NCBI GenBank assembly: GCA_023079485.1
Contig: CM041097.1
Coordinates: forward strand, 19,017,158-19,081,157
Reading direction: 5' to 3'
Source: Archilochus colubris
Taxonomy: Eukaryota; Chordata; Aves; Apodiformes; Trochilidae
DNA length: 64,000 bases
The notes under the pieces were generated by a model. The model was not told where the DNA came from and did no database searches. It saw nothing but the letters and a program-made list of their open reading frames with translations. Shown in pieces: positions 25,701-37,810 of this stretch; the first letter of the stretch is position 1; each line of letters begins with the position of its first letter. The position numbers were made by a program, and so were the translations under genes.

Positions 25701-28700
25701 TCTCATCCATTACCTCTTGTTCTGCATCTCTCATGCTCCTTTTAAAGTCCTTGAGCTACCTGATTCAGGCTTTTGATGAGGAAAATAATCATTTCGTTCT
25801 GCTTCTGATAAGATTCAACTGAAAGCCCCAACATTATTTGCAGGGAAAGACTTCACTGCATCTAAAAACCTGTGGGGCCAATAAGCTCCCCCTCTGCCAA
25901 TTAAACTTTGCCAACATCTTCAGCTGTGAAGAAAATAAAACAGATTGTGAAGTCATTGGGATTTGTCATACTTTTTCCTACTCATGCTGTCACTACAAGG
26001 AGGAAGTCTCTAACTCACCTGTCCCATTCTTTTTGCTAGAACTGACAGGTGTTTTACTATTAAGCTGATTTAAAAGAAGCCTCTTAATCAGGTGTCAGTT
26101 TTGGCCCATAAAGTCATATTAATGTTTTGGATCAGATATGAGGCTCTATCTAAGGCACATTAAGAAAGATTCATTAGAAACTCACTACCTCTGGAATTTA
26201 CAGCCTTTCTGGAACTTAATAGCCTGGATAAATTCCTCCTTATCTGGTTTGCTTATGTGAATTATAGCAGTTTTGCATTTAGAAGCTTTTTAGAGTGGAG
26301 GTTTTCCCATCATTCTGGCCTCTTCATTCTTACTGCCTCCAGCAGGGAAACTGATTCACTCTGCACACATAGGTCCTGCCCACTGCATGAGTCCAAGGGA
26401 GGCAACAACAGCCTCTGGCACATCCATATCTCTGGAGAAATCATGGTGACTGGGATTGAATCTGGAGAAGGGAGGAGAAACCTATGGCCATTCTCTATGT
26501 GAAACCCAAAAGAATGCATCAGGAAATTAGAAATGACCAGCCTGACCTTTTCTGTAAATGAGAGATGGACCCACAGCACTCCATTGGCTCTCAAAATGCA
26601 CATTATTTCTGACAAATTGGGTGTTACTCTCTGTTGCAGATCAGGCAGGAAGAAAAGGATATGAAAGAGAAACCAGAATGACAGCAGGAAGCCACCTGCA
26701 CTAAGATTCAGGGACAATGTTTGTGGTAGGGCCTGTGATGTGCCTACTGTAAAGGAGGTTTTTAGGGTACATGTGAACTCCTGTCCTTATTTGCCTCAGT
26801 AAGTGTTGTACTAAAGACACTGAAAGGGGACAAAAGAACTCAGATGTGTAAAAGTCTGCAAATGATAAATGAGTCTAAATTCCATTTAAAACTCATCACG
26901 AGAGTTTAATTCCAGATTTACCAAAATATTTGCATGCTTATCAGCTAAGCCAGACATTCCTACCAGAGTCAAAGGAACCCTTGTAGAAACATACAGTGAA
27001 AAAGGAAGTCTTCAAATTAATCAAGGGGCTAAAAATAGAGGAGTTGCAGAAAAAGAAACAAGGATTATTTAACCATATCCAGCCACCATCTCTGGGAGCC
27101 TTTCTGCCTTGCTCCTGATGGTTTGCTGAACAAATTATCTTTTTCTCTACTCCCCACAGTGAGGCAGACTAACCTGAGCAAGAGAAACAGATCTGGTTGA
27201 TTCTGAAAGCATGAAAAAAGGGAAAAATTATTTGGGGTCTTAAGTCAATATTGGGACACACAGAGTCTTCCTAATCAGCAAGTTGGAACTGTAAGATATG
27301 AGTTAATTTATTTTTCCTACAGCTTCTTGCTTTTTGACTGTAGACCTCTGGAAAAGTCAGAATATAAAGAATAAAAAAGCCCCAAAGAAACCATAAATTT
27401 AAGATCCAGAGAGAGGGAAGGGCTTCTCTTTAGGTATTTGAATAACCCTACCAAAAATAAACAGCAAGCTCCTACCGTGTCTTGAGTGTAGTTGAGTGAC
27501 AGCTTCTTTCATTTGGTTTGCTTTGTGACTTCTGAGATTTTCACCTGTGCCCACTGGTTATGGGTAAGTCATCAACTACTTGGAGTCTACTCAAAGTTTA
27601 CACACAGCCTGCAAAGTTTAGCAGAACGAAGAAGTTCTAGAAATAGATATTTTTAATGTGATTTACTGCATTTTATGGTCTTTTATGTCACTTATCACAG
27701 ATAATATTCAGACAAGTTTAAAATTTTGTGTTCAAACCAAGAGCTCATCTCAGCTGTTCTACTAACCTGACTTATTTTGTATCTTACACTGAGAGGATGC
27801 ATTTTTTCTTCTAGTAGGGCCACTCTACTTCTTTATAAGATGAGATATTCTTAAGGTGAGACGTGTCTACACAAACACCTACTCTAGTATAAAAGAAATC
27901 AATCTTTTTCAAGAACTACTTTGAATCTTACACCAATTCTCTTGAAGTCTATTTCTCACAGGTACTACTCATGAAACCACAGTCTCAGCTGGGCTGGCTT
28001 TCAGAGTTTTCAAAGGATATGCAGTGAAAATCTGTGTAATCTCTATATTCACAGAGGATTCACAGTGTAACAGACACACAGGAATGGGTACCTCAATTAA
28101 GATCTGCAAAAAGCAGGGTGATTATCAGATGCCAGCCTTAAAAAGGTTTCTGGTCAAACATTTTCATTTGTTAATCATGCTAGAGTTTTGCTGGATGCTA
28201 CCTTAGATCCACTGAAACAGAAAAGCCTGACTACATTCATCAGTAAAAAATCAATTCCACTCCAGGAAAGATGGGGTTGAGTTAAAAACATTTCAGATAT
28301 GAAAAACTCAAAGCCCCCCCCTTGAAACCAGGCCAGCTAAAGTACACAAAAGTAAAATATCAAAAGGTGTGAAGGGTTAGAGAAGGATATGTCTGGTTGC
28401 CTTAGGCTGTGATGTGACCATTTCTACCCCATCACAAGCAAGAAAGGTCAAACAGCAGAGGAAAGGCAAGCCCAGGACCTCTGTCCCACTCTGATGCCTG
28501 TCCTGAAGCTATTTTCTGGTCTGCTCAAGGTCCTCCCTCTCCCAAGGGCTGCAGTGAAACCTCAGTGTTGCTGAGGTTTGGCTGCCACCACTGAGCTGCC
28601 CATCTGTCAAGAGGTGCCATGAGGGTGACACCTTCACCTCACCAGAGAGGCAGAAGCTCCAAACCCAGAAAGCCACAACTTCAACCTCTCCTGCTTTCTG

Positions 28701-29007
28701 TCATGACCTGGGGGAGAGGGGAGAGAATTAAGGGCTGGCCCACTGAGTTTCCAGAGGAGATATGTAAAGGAGCTTCAGTCTTCACTGGTACTTGCACAGT
28801 AAATCACCAGCACTTGGGATACAGGATTTTATTATCAATCAAGCTTGAAATATCTCCTGTTTAATAGCCAAATGTCTGGAGATGGATTCTCTGCTGAATG
28901 TAATAGCAGACCTTAACTTCTGACCAAAAGCAGAGGACACCAAAGGACACTTATGTGTAAGGACATGCTAAAGATGTCTCATCTTTGATTCTTCTTTTCT
29001 TTCACAG

Positions 29008-29134
29008 GGGAAGAAACCCTTCATGGTCCTATTTTTATCCAAGAGCCATATGATATCACTTATTCCATGGGCTCAGCAAATCCAGAAATCCTCCTGAACT
29101 GTACAGCTAAAGGATATCCTCTCCCATACTACAG
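29008..29134 (+). CDS. CNTN6: CNTN6 coding exon 2: N-terminus of mature protein, first half of Ig domain 1
   Basis: 127 bases encoding residues 19-61. The acceptor is CTTTTCTTTCACAG at 29007 and the donor is CAG|GTGAAG at 29135. It begins with the last two bases of Gly19 and ends with two bases of Arg61. The mature N-terminus starts about Glu20 with EETLHGPIFIQEP; the GPIF-QEP motif is shared by contactin-4 and -6. Cys50 is the first cysteine of the Ig1 disulphide and sits inside an N-glycosylation sequon (Asn49-Cys50-Thr51). The exon ends in GYPLPYYR, the B-to-C strand turn of a C2-type Ig fold. Reading through the donor meets TGA at once, so retention of the next intron would truncate the protein here. 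Confidence 0.93.
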
Positions 29135-29498
29135 GTGAAGTCAAGTTTGGAAAAATATTGTCTGACTGTATTGTCTCACTGGGTTTGAGGTGTTTGAACA
29201 CCTCGTACAGTGCCCAACACTCACAGCAAGAGTAGTCACGGGTATGGGAAAGTTGGGGAATGAAGAAAAAAGATGTTTACTAGCATACTGTTAAGAAAAT
29301 TAACAGAGGAAAAGAAAGCTCATCATTGAAAATTGTCCCCAAAGTATCTTAAAACATAAAAATCACTTCTGAATCCACAGAACAGCTGTGAAAAAAGGAA
29401 ATGCTGCTCATCTGTACTTGGCAAAACTTTCTGTACATCAATAAATCCTTGGAAAGCAAAAGAGCAGCATCCATACCCATTTCAAATTCTAACATTTC

Positions 29499-29513
29499 AT
29501 ATATATATATTTA
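29499..29513. repeat. (TA)n microsatellite
   Basis: About six to seven TA dinucleotides ending in TTTATAG. Confidence 0.85.
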
Positions 29514-29769
29514 TAGTGTTAATTTAGAGAAACAGCAAGGCAGAGCTCTGCTCTGTAGCTTACAATACTCTGCAGACTCAATAAAACCTCAGTACACAGG
29601 ATTGTTTGCTTATTCAGGAACTATGGACACATCATTTAAGTTGTGGCTTGTTGCACAAAGGATATGGGAACATGAGTTAAAGAAGAGGAAAAGCTGGAGA
29701 TCTAGAAAAAAATGATAGTGTGCCTTCTTTGGAAAAGTGCTAAAAATAATGGTCTGGGAACAGGAAACT

Positions 29770-29812
29770 AAAAAAAAAAAAAAAAAAGTCTTTCATGCAA
29801 GACATGAAAGAC
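29770..29812. repeat. A18 run followed by a perfect 10-bp inverted repeat
   Basis: A18 at 29770-29787, then GTCTTTCATG, a 5-base loop CAAGA, and CATGAAAGAC, which is the exact reverse complement. The function is unknown; it may be the end of an old retroposed sequence or simply chance. Confidence 0.8.
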
Positions 29813-30662
29813 AATTGTGTCCTACTGAGCATTTACACAGTATTTATTCAATAGCTTTTAATTGGTCACACCACAGTTTTCTCTGTAAAGTACCACTATT
29901 AGTTATTGACTTGGCTTTTGTACTTCATGTATTAATTTGTTTGCAAATATTGTGCCAGAAAAGGAACACTTTATCTCCTTTTCACAGCCTAAATGCTCTT
30001 CCTATGAATTAGAAATCCTCCCCCACTTCCCACCCCATTTGTTAGTCCTGGTTTTAACATGAACATCTCTGGTTCATGCCATGAAATTCAGGTCTATCCA
30101 GTCCCTCCATCCTTCTGCCTTACCATCTAACACAGGCAGCTTCTTCTGAGACCTGCAGACATTCCTTACTCTTTAACCCCAGCTCTGGGCTCCTGACATG
30201 CACAAAGAGCAGGCAGCAGGTTTTGTTAGGTAGAAGAGCCAGGTAGAAGTGTCCTCCCAGCAGACACCTGACATTCATATTTTCTCTTTGCACTGTAAGG
30301 ATGTTTTGCAAAGCCTTGGTTAGTCCATCAAGTCCAGATCAACATCTGGAGATAGATCCTGAACCCCCCAGGTCAACCTGAAGTTCTCACTGCTGCCATT
30401 ACAACTTGGGAGTTCATCACCATCACTTGAAAGGTCTGGGGAGTCTTCAGAACTTTTCTTTGATTTCACTTAGAGCTGGTGCCAGTTTTATCACATTAGG
30501 ATTTATTTAAATATATTTAAAGTTCAAAAAATTTTAGATAAATCAAGCAGAGTATGAAATTTTCATCACATCCTTTGCTGAGTGATGGAAAAGAACTGCA
30601 GGTATCACTGTAAGGTTTTTCTTTGATTCAGAAATACAGATTCACTGCAAAAGGAATGAAGT

Positions 30663-30720
30663 TATTTACAGGATAATTACAGGATAATTTAATATTTACA
30701 GGTAATTTACAGGATAATTT
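30663..30720. repeat. Short clustered repeat of TTACAGGATAATT
   Basis: Four imperfect copies of TTACAGG(A)TAATT within about 60 bases, with uneven spacing. A local slippage duplication is the likely origin. Confidence 0.8.
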
Positions 30721-33530
30721 TCTATTTAGCCCCTTTTACATAAATAAACAAACATGCTGATTTGTACATTCTCTTTAAAGTTTCCTAAAAGTGTTATTAT
30801 GTATTTATGTATTTTCTAGACTCAAAGATAGCAATAACTTCTTTAAACTTTGTCTCAAAAGCCTGTGTGTCCAACAAGCACAATGCAAGAAAGGTACAGA
30901 ACTGAGGCAGGCTATGGGATAAGGGATAAAAAATCAGAGACTGATTTCCTGTTGGACACTGCTGGAAGTGCAGAGAACACAGATCTGATTGCAATGGAAA
31001 CAAAAAGAGGGATGGAAGTATCTCTAAAATCAGCATGTGTTAGGAAATCTGTATCTTGATAAATACCATTTTAACTATTCTGCCTTTTTAAAATACAAAA
31101 TCCTTTCTAATGAGGGGCACTACTTCAACTGTTCTCCTGTGTGATGTTGGCAGTAAATAAACTTAACCTTTCAAAATACACATAATTTGTCTACACTTAA
31201 GCATTTCTGTTAAAGTTGATTTAGGGATAATCATCCACTAACTCAAATAATGAATTTTATCTCTTTTTTTTCTGCTTGATGTCTATCCATGAGCAATCAC
31301 AGTTCTGCAGTCTCCTTCCATGAAGTAATTCAGCCTAGAACAGTCAGACTTCCTCCACACTGAAAAAAAACCCAAACTAAATCAGAAAGGAGTCACCTGG
31401 AGCTTGCCAAGCAAGTGTTTTCAGCAGTGTTTTGACATTTCCTCTTTGGTCTCAGGTGCTTAGCTCTAAGCCATCACACTTTCTCTGAATTTACATCCTG
31501 CATCCAGTGTAATCACCTATTGTAGCACTTTCATACAAGTTTGAAGCTGAGGAGTTTGTTTTTCCCCCCCAGTAATCTTCACAGTGAGCTGTGACTCGCA
31601 CAAATAAATAACAAATCCAAGGACAGCATAAGCACCATTCATTATAAAACTATCTGAATATTTCAGCATAACTTAAAGTGATGCAGTAAAGCAAGATAAA
31701 GAGATTCAAATTCAATCCAAATCAAAGTACCACAGAAGATAACTGTAACAGACAAATAAATTGAGGGGAACAGAAGCACAAAGTCTTCGATGATTGCAAA
31801 TGACATAAAATGTGTTTATAATCGTTGCATAAAATTGTAGAATGATTCCCAGTAACCCCTGAAACATATTTCTCTTGTTCTTACCCTTGAAAAGCAAATG
31901 ACAGCCCTGTTATAGTGCACTTGTTCACAAAAATGCTGTCCCCTGACTCATTGCAGATTCTGCTGCAAAAGTGGGGTAGAATTAGAAATGCTTTCAACCT
32001 CTGTTGGCTTGTCCACAGTCAATAGTTTTTAAACTTGCTATTTTCTGCCTCTGTGGCAATCCTCTATACCAGGGGGGCTTGTAAGGTTTTTTTTTGCAAT
32101 TACAGCAAGTCTCAGATGACTTGGCAGGACATTTCCATCTGAATGCTAATAACATAAGAAACATACAATATAAGAAAGGCTTTAAAAATATCTATTTTTA
32201 TAACAGCAGCAGACTGAAAAGATAATTCATAGAATTATGTATGCATCTATCCAGATAGAAAATCATCTGAATTAGGGAAAGGTATCTACAAGTAAGAGCT
32301 TCTATTTATATCAGCTTTGGCACAAAATCATAACACAGTCATCCATGCTTTGTAATACATTGACATTTTTATTTGTAGAGGTGGAGAAAGCATTCCAGGA
32401 ACTTCTGATTGTCCTAAAAGTATCTTTCTTTAAAGCAAGTAAAAGATAACTGAAATATCTCATGAATTTATCAAAGATAAATGCACTTTGCTTAAGTGGA
32501 ATCTTTCACTAATTCCTTAATTGCATCAACATTCACACACTGGTATTTTCACTGGAATGGATACACCTTCACAATTCATTCCCCAAAAGAAGTCACATTT
32601 CATCTTCCTTTTCCTAAATAGTTTCTATAGGAAAATAGTCTTTTGCAGATCATTTTTCATAAAAATGGAACACATTCAATTAGAGCTACTGAGACATTAC
32701 TTAGCACTGTATGGTACCTTATGGATGTGATTCTGTGAAACTTCCTGGTTAATTATCCACTTCTCACAAATCATAAGCTTGTGTCAAAAGTTAATTTTTT
32801 CCTTACCCTATGACTCAGGGTGCAGGGACAGGTGTCAGGAGAGTGGTACCAGTAAATACATAGCCCAGAATAAATTCTACTCAGAGGGGATAAGGGAAGC
32901 CTAAACTGCAGAGAAACCTTAAAACAGTTGCTTGTGCACAATGAAACCTACTGACATGTCTCCAGTAAGTCCTAAGAATATTTGTATTCTTCAAAGATCT
33001 CCAATATTTCAGCATTTATGTTTTATGTGTTTGTCTTCTTCAAAGATTTTGATTTAGATCACTCTGTTTTTTCCCTGTGAAAACATTCTAGAAATCCACA
33101 GTATTTTTCCCACAATTCTTTTATGAGGCAGCACCCTGAAGACACGTTGTATAATTTGCAGTTGCTCTGTAACCACACATGACTACATACTCATGTTCAT
33201 TAATAAATTCTACTCCTTCACATTTTATTTGCTCAGAGAGGAAGACTATTTGAGTAGTGAATCACATGTATTGATTAAGTAGTATCAACAAGAGGAAGTC
33301 ATCATATACATATATGTCATCATATACAAGCTGATCCTCACACCAGTGACTTCCCTGCAGTGTACTTTACAAGGAAGTTCAAACCAGTGCCAGCACCAAA
33401 GATTTAACATAACCCAGGGGCTTGGAGGAATAGTGGTGTATGAGAGTTTTAGGACAAATTGGCAACAATCTGGGACAAGAGACAAGAGACAACCCCTTGC
33501 TTGAGATCTTGAAATCAAGATGGGAAGGGG

Positions 33531-33817
33531 TCAACAAGAAAGCTGGGGAAGGACACTGGGTAGGACAATGGGTAATGGTTTAAATTACAAGAGGGGAGAT
33601 TTAGATCAGATATTGGGAGGAAATGCCTTGCTTTGAGGGTGCTGAGCCCCTCAGGTTGCCCCCAGAAGCTGTGGCTGCCCCATCCCTGGCAGTGTTGAAG
33701 GTTGGATGGGGCTTGGAGCACCCTGGGCTGGGGGAGGTGTCCCTGACCATGGCAGGGGAGTTGGAACTAAATGAGCTTTAAGGTTCTTCCAACCCAAACC
33801 AACCTGGGATTCTGTGG
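33531..33817 (+). mobile_element. CR1 LINE fragment, older subfamily (copy C)
   Basis: Matches the CR1 3' region of a different subfamily from copies A, B, D and E: GGGGAGATTTAGATCAGATATT, AGAAGCTGTGGCTGCCCCATCC, GGAGGTGTCCCTGACCATGG and GGGTTGGAACT-like text, ending CTTCCAACCCAAACCAACCTGGGATTCTGTGG. It has diverged at many sites and carries small deletions, so it is an old insertion with no open frame. Confidence 0.85.
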
Positions 33818-35418
33818 TAAGGGAGGGAGGACCCACATATATATATGCTGAAAATCTTTACCTTAATGAAGAATTCTATACCTGCTGCTAGATTCTGAAA
33901 AAAAGTTGGATTCTGAAGCAAATGGAACACAGTATTTTTCTCTTTGAACTCGAAAAGCACACAGTTTCTTTTCTGTAAGTTTGAACTTATCAGTAGGATT
34001 TGAGAAGTCTTACATTCCAAGGAACTTATTAATTCAACACCAGAATGCAGCATATTTTTTTAAAAGCTTAGATTCTGAAACAATTGGTCCAGGATGCATT
34101 TCTTAGAATTGATGAAAAGCATTTTCCCATGGCTGCATGAAGAAGTTTGACAAAGCATGTAGGTGGTCCCTGTGTTTTAAAAATAATTCTTTAAAATATT
34201 CCTGTGTATTAGGCAGTATACTGCAGAATACATAAAGTCATTAAATCATACTCTATCACACGAATTCATTAATTTGCTTCCTTCAGTGATGTAAACATAT
34301 TAATTAGGAGAAAGCCCACACCAGGAGATGAACCCCCGATCTATATGCAAAGTTTAATAATCATTGTACCATGGTGATTAGAATGATTATGGGGATACTG
34401 TGAAGAATTCATTTGCAGCAACTAAGCCAACAACTTTGCATTTGTTTTGAAAAACAATTACAGAGCTTAATTGGGAGCCATGTAATGATGACAGCAGTTA
34501 TTTCAGTGATTGATTCTGAAATTAAAGGGAACTGGCAAACTAAATGCAAGAATATCCTATATTAGAAAACTGAAAGGTTTAGACAGCATGTACTGTATGT
34601 AAATCCTGAAAGATGGCAAAATCCTAACACTGATGCAGACTCTGTGTAGAAAAAGCTCGTGGGTGGGCTAAGATTCTGTCCAACTTTGGGAAAAACAATA
34701 GCAAAAATACCCTCAAACATCAGCAAAAGCCTTGGCCAACTAAAACAGATAGCAAAGGAACAGGTCAGAGGTATGGAAAGCTCAAAAATCAACTGCAATT
34801 GGTAGAAAGAATTACTGATTCTCCACTGCTGGCTCTAAGTTTCTTAATGTTGATGCATTAATGAAAGGCAATAGCTCAAATAAATGATTTAATGTTACTA
34901 GAATTCATTCACAGAATTCAACTGATACCTTATTTTAATCAGTTATTACTCATCTTTAAAAAAAAGTGCCCACTTGAAAGGTTTGAAACCTTCTCTGTCT
35001 GCTTTCCTCTGTTCTCTGAAGTGTAATCCTTCCTGATTTATATCTCCAAATCCTTTTTGTAACCAAATTTGTGACATGAGGTTCCATTTACATTACAAAA
35101 CCCAAGGTGGCTGCAGTCTAGGTGGACACCATACTCCCAACTGGAGGGATAACTTGGGTTGTATGAGTAACTAAATAATTAATTTTTTTGGACACTTGGA
35201 TGAATACTGGTGACTAGCATAAAAGCAGTAAAGATTTTTCAAAGAACAGAGTTATTGATATCATTAATATAAGAAGCAGTCTTGTGTGAAAAATGATATA
35301 ATTTTGTGATATTTAACTTCATTTTTATCATTACAGCAATGCTACAGCACACTATTTAAGATAAATATGAATAGGCTCTGTAAATTATAAGCATAATTTG
35401 ATTTTTTTCCCCTCAAAG

Positions 35419-35594
35419 GTGGAAGCAAAATGGCACAGATATTGATCTTACCATGAGTTATCACTACAGGTTGGTTGGAGGCAGCTTGGCAATCAATAAC
35501 CCACATAAAAAACAGGATATTGGAACATACCAGTGTTTGGCCACAAATTCATTTGGAACAATTCTGAGCAGGAAGGCAAAGCTTCAATTTGCAT
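35419..35594 (+). CDS. CNTN6: CNTN6 coding exon 3: second half of Ig domain 1
   Basis: 176 bases encoding residues 61-120. The acceptor is TTTTTTTCCCCTCAAAG at 35418 and the donor is the near-consensus T|GTAAGT at 35595. It opens with Arg61-Trp62 (the conserved core Trp of an Ig fold), then KQNGTDID with an N-glycosylation sequon at Asn65. The second Ig1 cysteine is Cys100 in the standard DIGTYQC motif, and the domain closes with [16 protein letters not shown] and GSLAIN are distinctive of contactin-6 within the family, from memory. The reading frame is intact across the whole exon with no stop or indel. It is separated from the preceding exon by 6.3 kb of intron. Confidence 0.95.
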
Positions 35595-35668
35595 GTAAGT
35601 TGGGAAGTTTGTATTTATTAGAACATTATTTTGTGATTAATTCTGTACATGAATTGCAATGCATTGGA

Positions 35669-35691
35669 TAATATAATATAATATAAAATAT
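35669..35691. repeat. (ATAAT)n microsatellite
   Basis: About four tandem ATAAT units, 75 bases downstream of the Ig1 exon donor. Confidence 0.85.
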
Positions 35692-36895
35692 CATCAGTGA
35701 TTCTGCTCCAAAGGTTTGGCTTATTTCAGCAGTGCTTATTCTTCAAAACATTGTTCCTAGTAACTATTAATGACAAAACCAGACATCTGATGGCTGGTAG
35801 CCCTCAGAAACAAGAATAACTTTGAGAAAACTGAAAGGTCAAGAAAGATGAGTGCAATTATTTCCAGTTAATAAAGTGTTTTCACTTTTTAGGACAATGC
35901 TGTCTTTTCTATATTGCAAGTAGTTACAACTGAGAAGGGGGAATGTTGCCAAAAGTTGGGCTATTTTCTATAGCCTAATGAAGCCTAATTCAATAAAAAA
36001 CCAGTGTATCCCTAATTGCCACACTGACATTTTCTCACATAAACAGAGTAAGAAACACTTTTTCCTTACCCAGTGTGCAAAATGATGAGTAATGCCCTGA
36101 AATATTTTGTATTTCAGTGTGATTGGGAAGAGCATGTAAGCTGACTTGAGAGGATTTAAATTTTATTTTAGGCTTTCTCCCCATTTCACTTCCTCACAAC
36201 TTCATGATCTTTTTCACAATGTTTAGGGGTGGTGACCCAGTACCATTCATGCCCTGGGGGAGGGGAAACAACAGTAAAAAAACCCCCAGATATTACTCTA
36301 TTCCTTTTTCTTCACTCTAAAGGTCTGAGCTGTCTGTTCCTGGGGGAAAGCAATTGTTTTCAAACCTCATTAATAAAACATGTGTCTAAAGCCAACCTTG
36401 TATTGCTATTTCAGACACCAGCAAAGGTATTAATTATTAACCTTGTTCTATTTCTCATAGCAAATCGTGTGTCACAGGGGTTATACAAAGGAGACATCAG
36501 AGGTCAGGATGGTTCACAGCCTCTCTTTCAGTAGAGCTGATCAAACACTGTATCACTAGTACCTCATTTAATAATGTTTTACCCTTAATTTCTCAAAGAG
36601 CTTTTGATTCCCCAGAGCTTGTCAAATAGAAACAAAAATTTTGATTCATTATTTTCCCTTTTTTTTTTTAAAAAAGCTCTCTGCAAGCAGCCTTCCTGCA
36701 AGGGAAATGATTCCCAGGCCTGGAGATCAAAAATTTTAAGTGAAAGGATGAATCCCCTTTTAGAAAGAAGCAAGAATGATGGCCACCTCCAAACTGTCTA
36801 TGCAATCTGTAAATCCTCAGGGAGCCAGGATAGGTGAGAAATGGAGTTGGGAAAAGACCTGGAGAAAAGCAATACCCTCAAAGGCACACAGGGGA

Positions 36896-36938
36896 TATAA
36901 AAATAATAATAATAAAAAAAATAATTAAAAAAAAAAAG
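36896..36938. repeat. AAT / poly-A low-complexity tract
   Basis: AAT triplets followed by A-runs, then a G- and A-rich purine stretch that continues to about 36990. Confidence 0.85.
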
Positions 36939-37778
36939 GGACAGAGAAAAGGGGGGCAGGGGAAGAAAAGGGAAAACAGGAATACATTTGAAAGAAGGGA
37001 GGCTCTGGTGGTTGCTCAGTGAATCTCAGTATTTCATCTTTTTAGGGAAAATTGTAGCCCTGATTTAAATCCCTGGAAGCTCTTAGGTTTCCCAGTCAGT
37101 GCTGTCCCAGCACAAAGAGAATCACAGCAGCTTGGCTGTGCACAGCTCTCCTGGCCAGGGTTGCTTTGCACAGTATTAACTGCACTGCCTTCCTAGGGTT
37201 TTCTCTGTTCCCTTTTACCTGACACCATCTCATAACCACATGGAAGACCAAATTCAGCTCTGGAAAGCTGTCTTAACTTTGCAAGGAGAAGGGTGTGGAG
37301 AAAGCTGAAAGAATGGGATAAAGGAAAAGAAGTTTATAGGGAAAGTCTCACCAGAAAGGGAGAAAGAGAAGTCCTTCCTCAGGATGCTGGTCCAGGCTTC
37401 TCTCTGCATCAGAACCATCTCTGATGGTTCTCAGGGGAATGAAAGATGCTGGTTGGCTGAGAAGTGTCTCATCTTGAAGCTCTTGTTGGAAATGTGCTCT
37501 TTTGGAAGTTCACCTGATAGGGAAGAGAAAGGATACACCACAATGATGAAGCTTTCTTGATGAAACTGAGTTTACTAAAGATCTAAACCAGGCTGTGCAC
37601 CTCCCAGCAGAGGCAGGTGGCCCTGCAGAGCCCCCTGCCCATTCTCCCTCCTGATGCAGAACAGAAGCCTGCACTCAGACACACAAACCCCACAGAACTC
37701 ACATGGGATTTCTGGGCAGCTTGAGGCAAAGCTCATCCCAGTGCAATGTAGCTGATGCCACTTAAGAGCTCCAGGACG

Positions 37779-37810
37779 TTTTTTTTCTTTTTTTTTTTTT
37801 TCTTTTTTTT
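37779..37810. repeat. Interrupted poly-T tract
   Basis: T8-C-T14-C-T8 approximately; on the minus strand this reads as a poly-A tract. Confidence 0.85.

Larger units (their letters stand above)
8849..29007 (+). other. CNTN6: CNTN6 intron after first coding exon (about 20.2 kb)
   Basis: GT at 8849, AG at 29006-29007. AT-rich, without recognisable exons, RNA genes or CR1 copies that I could identify. It contains the large palindromic element at 22545-22771, an AATAA microsatellite at 11251-11271, an A-rich tract at 15641-15666, an A-rich tract at 22451-22479 and a stretch at 16800-17060 rich in homeodomain-like and SOX-like motifs. Otherwise nothing specific is visible. Confidence 0.85.
29135..35418 (+). 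other. CNTN6: CNTN6 intron within Ig domain 1 (about 6.3 kb)
   Basis: GT at 29135, AG at 35417-35418. Contains a TA repeat at 29499-29513, an A18 run plus perfect hairpin at 29770-29812, a short repeated motif block at 30663-30720 and an old CR1 fragment at 33531-33817. No further exon or RNA gene was seen. Confidence 0.9.
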
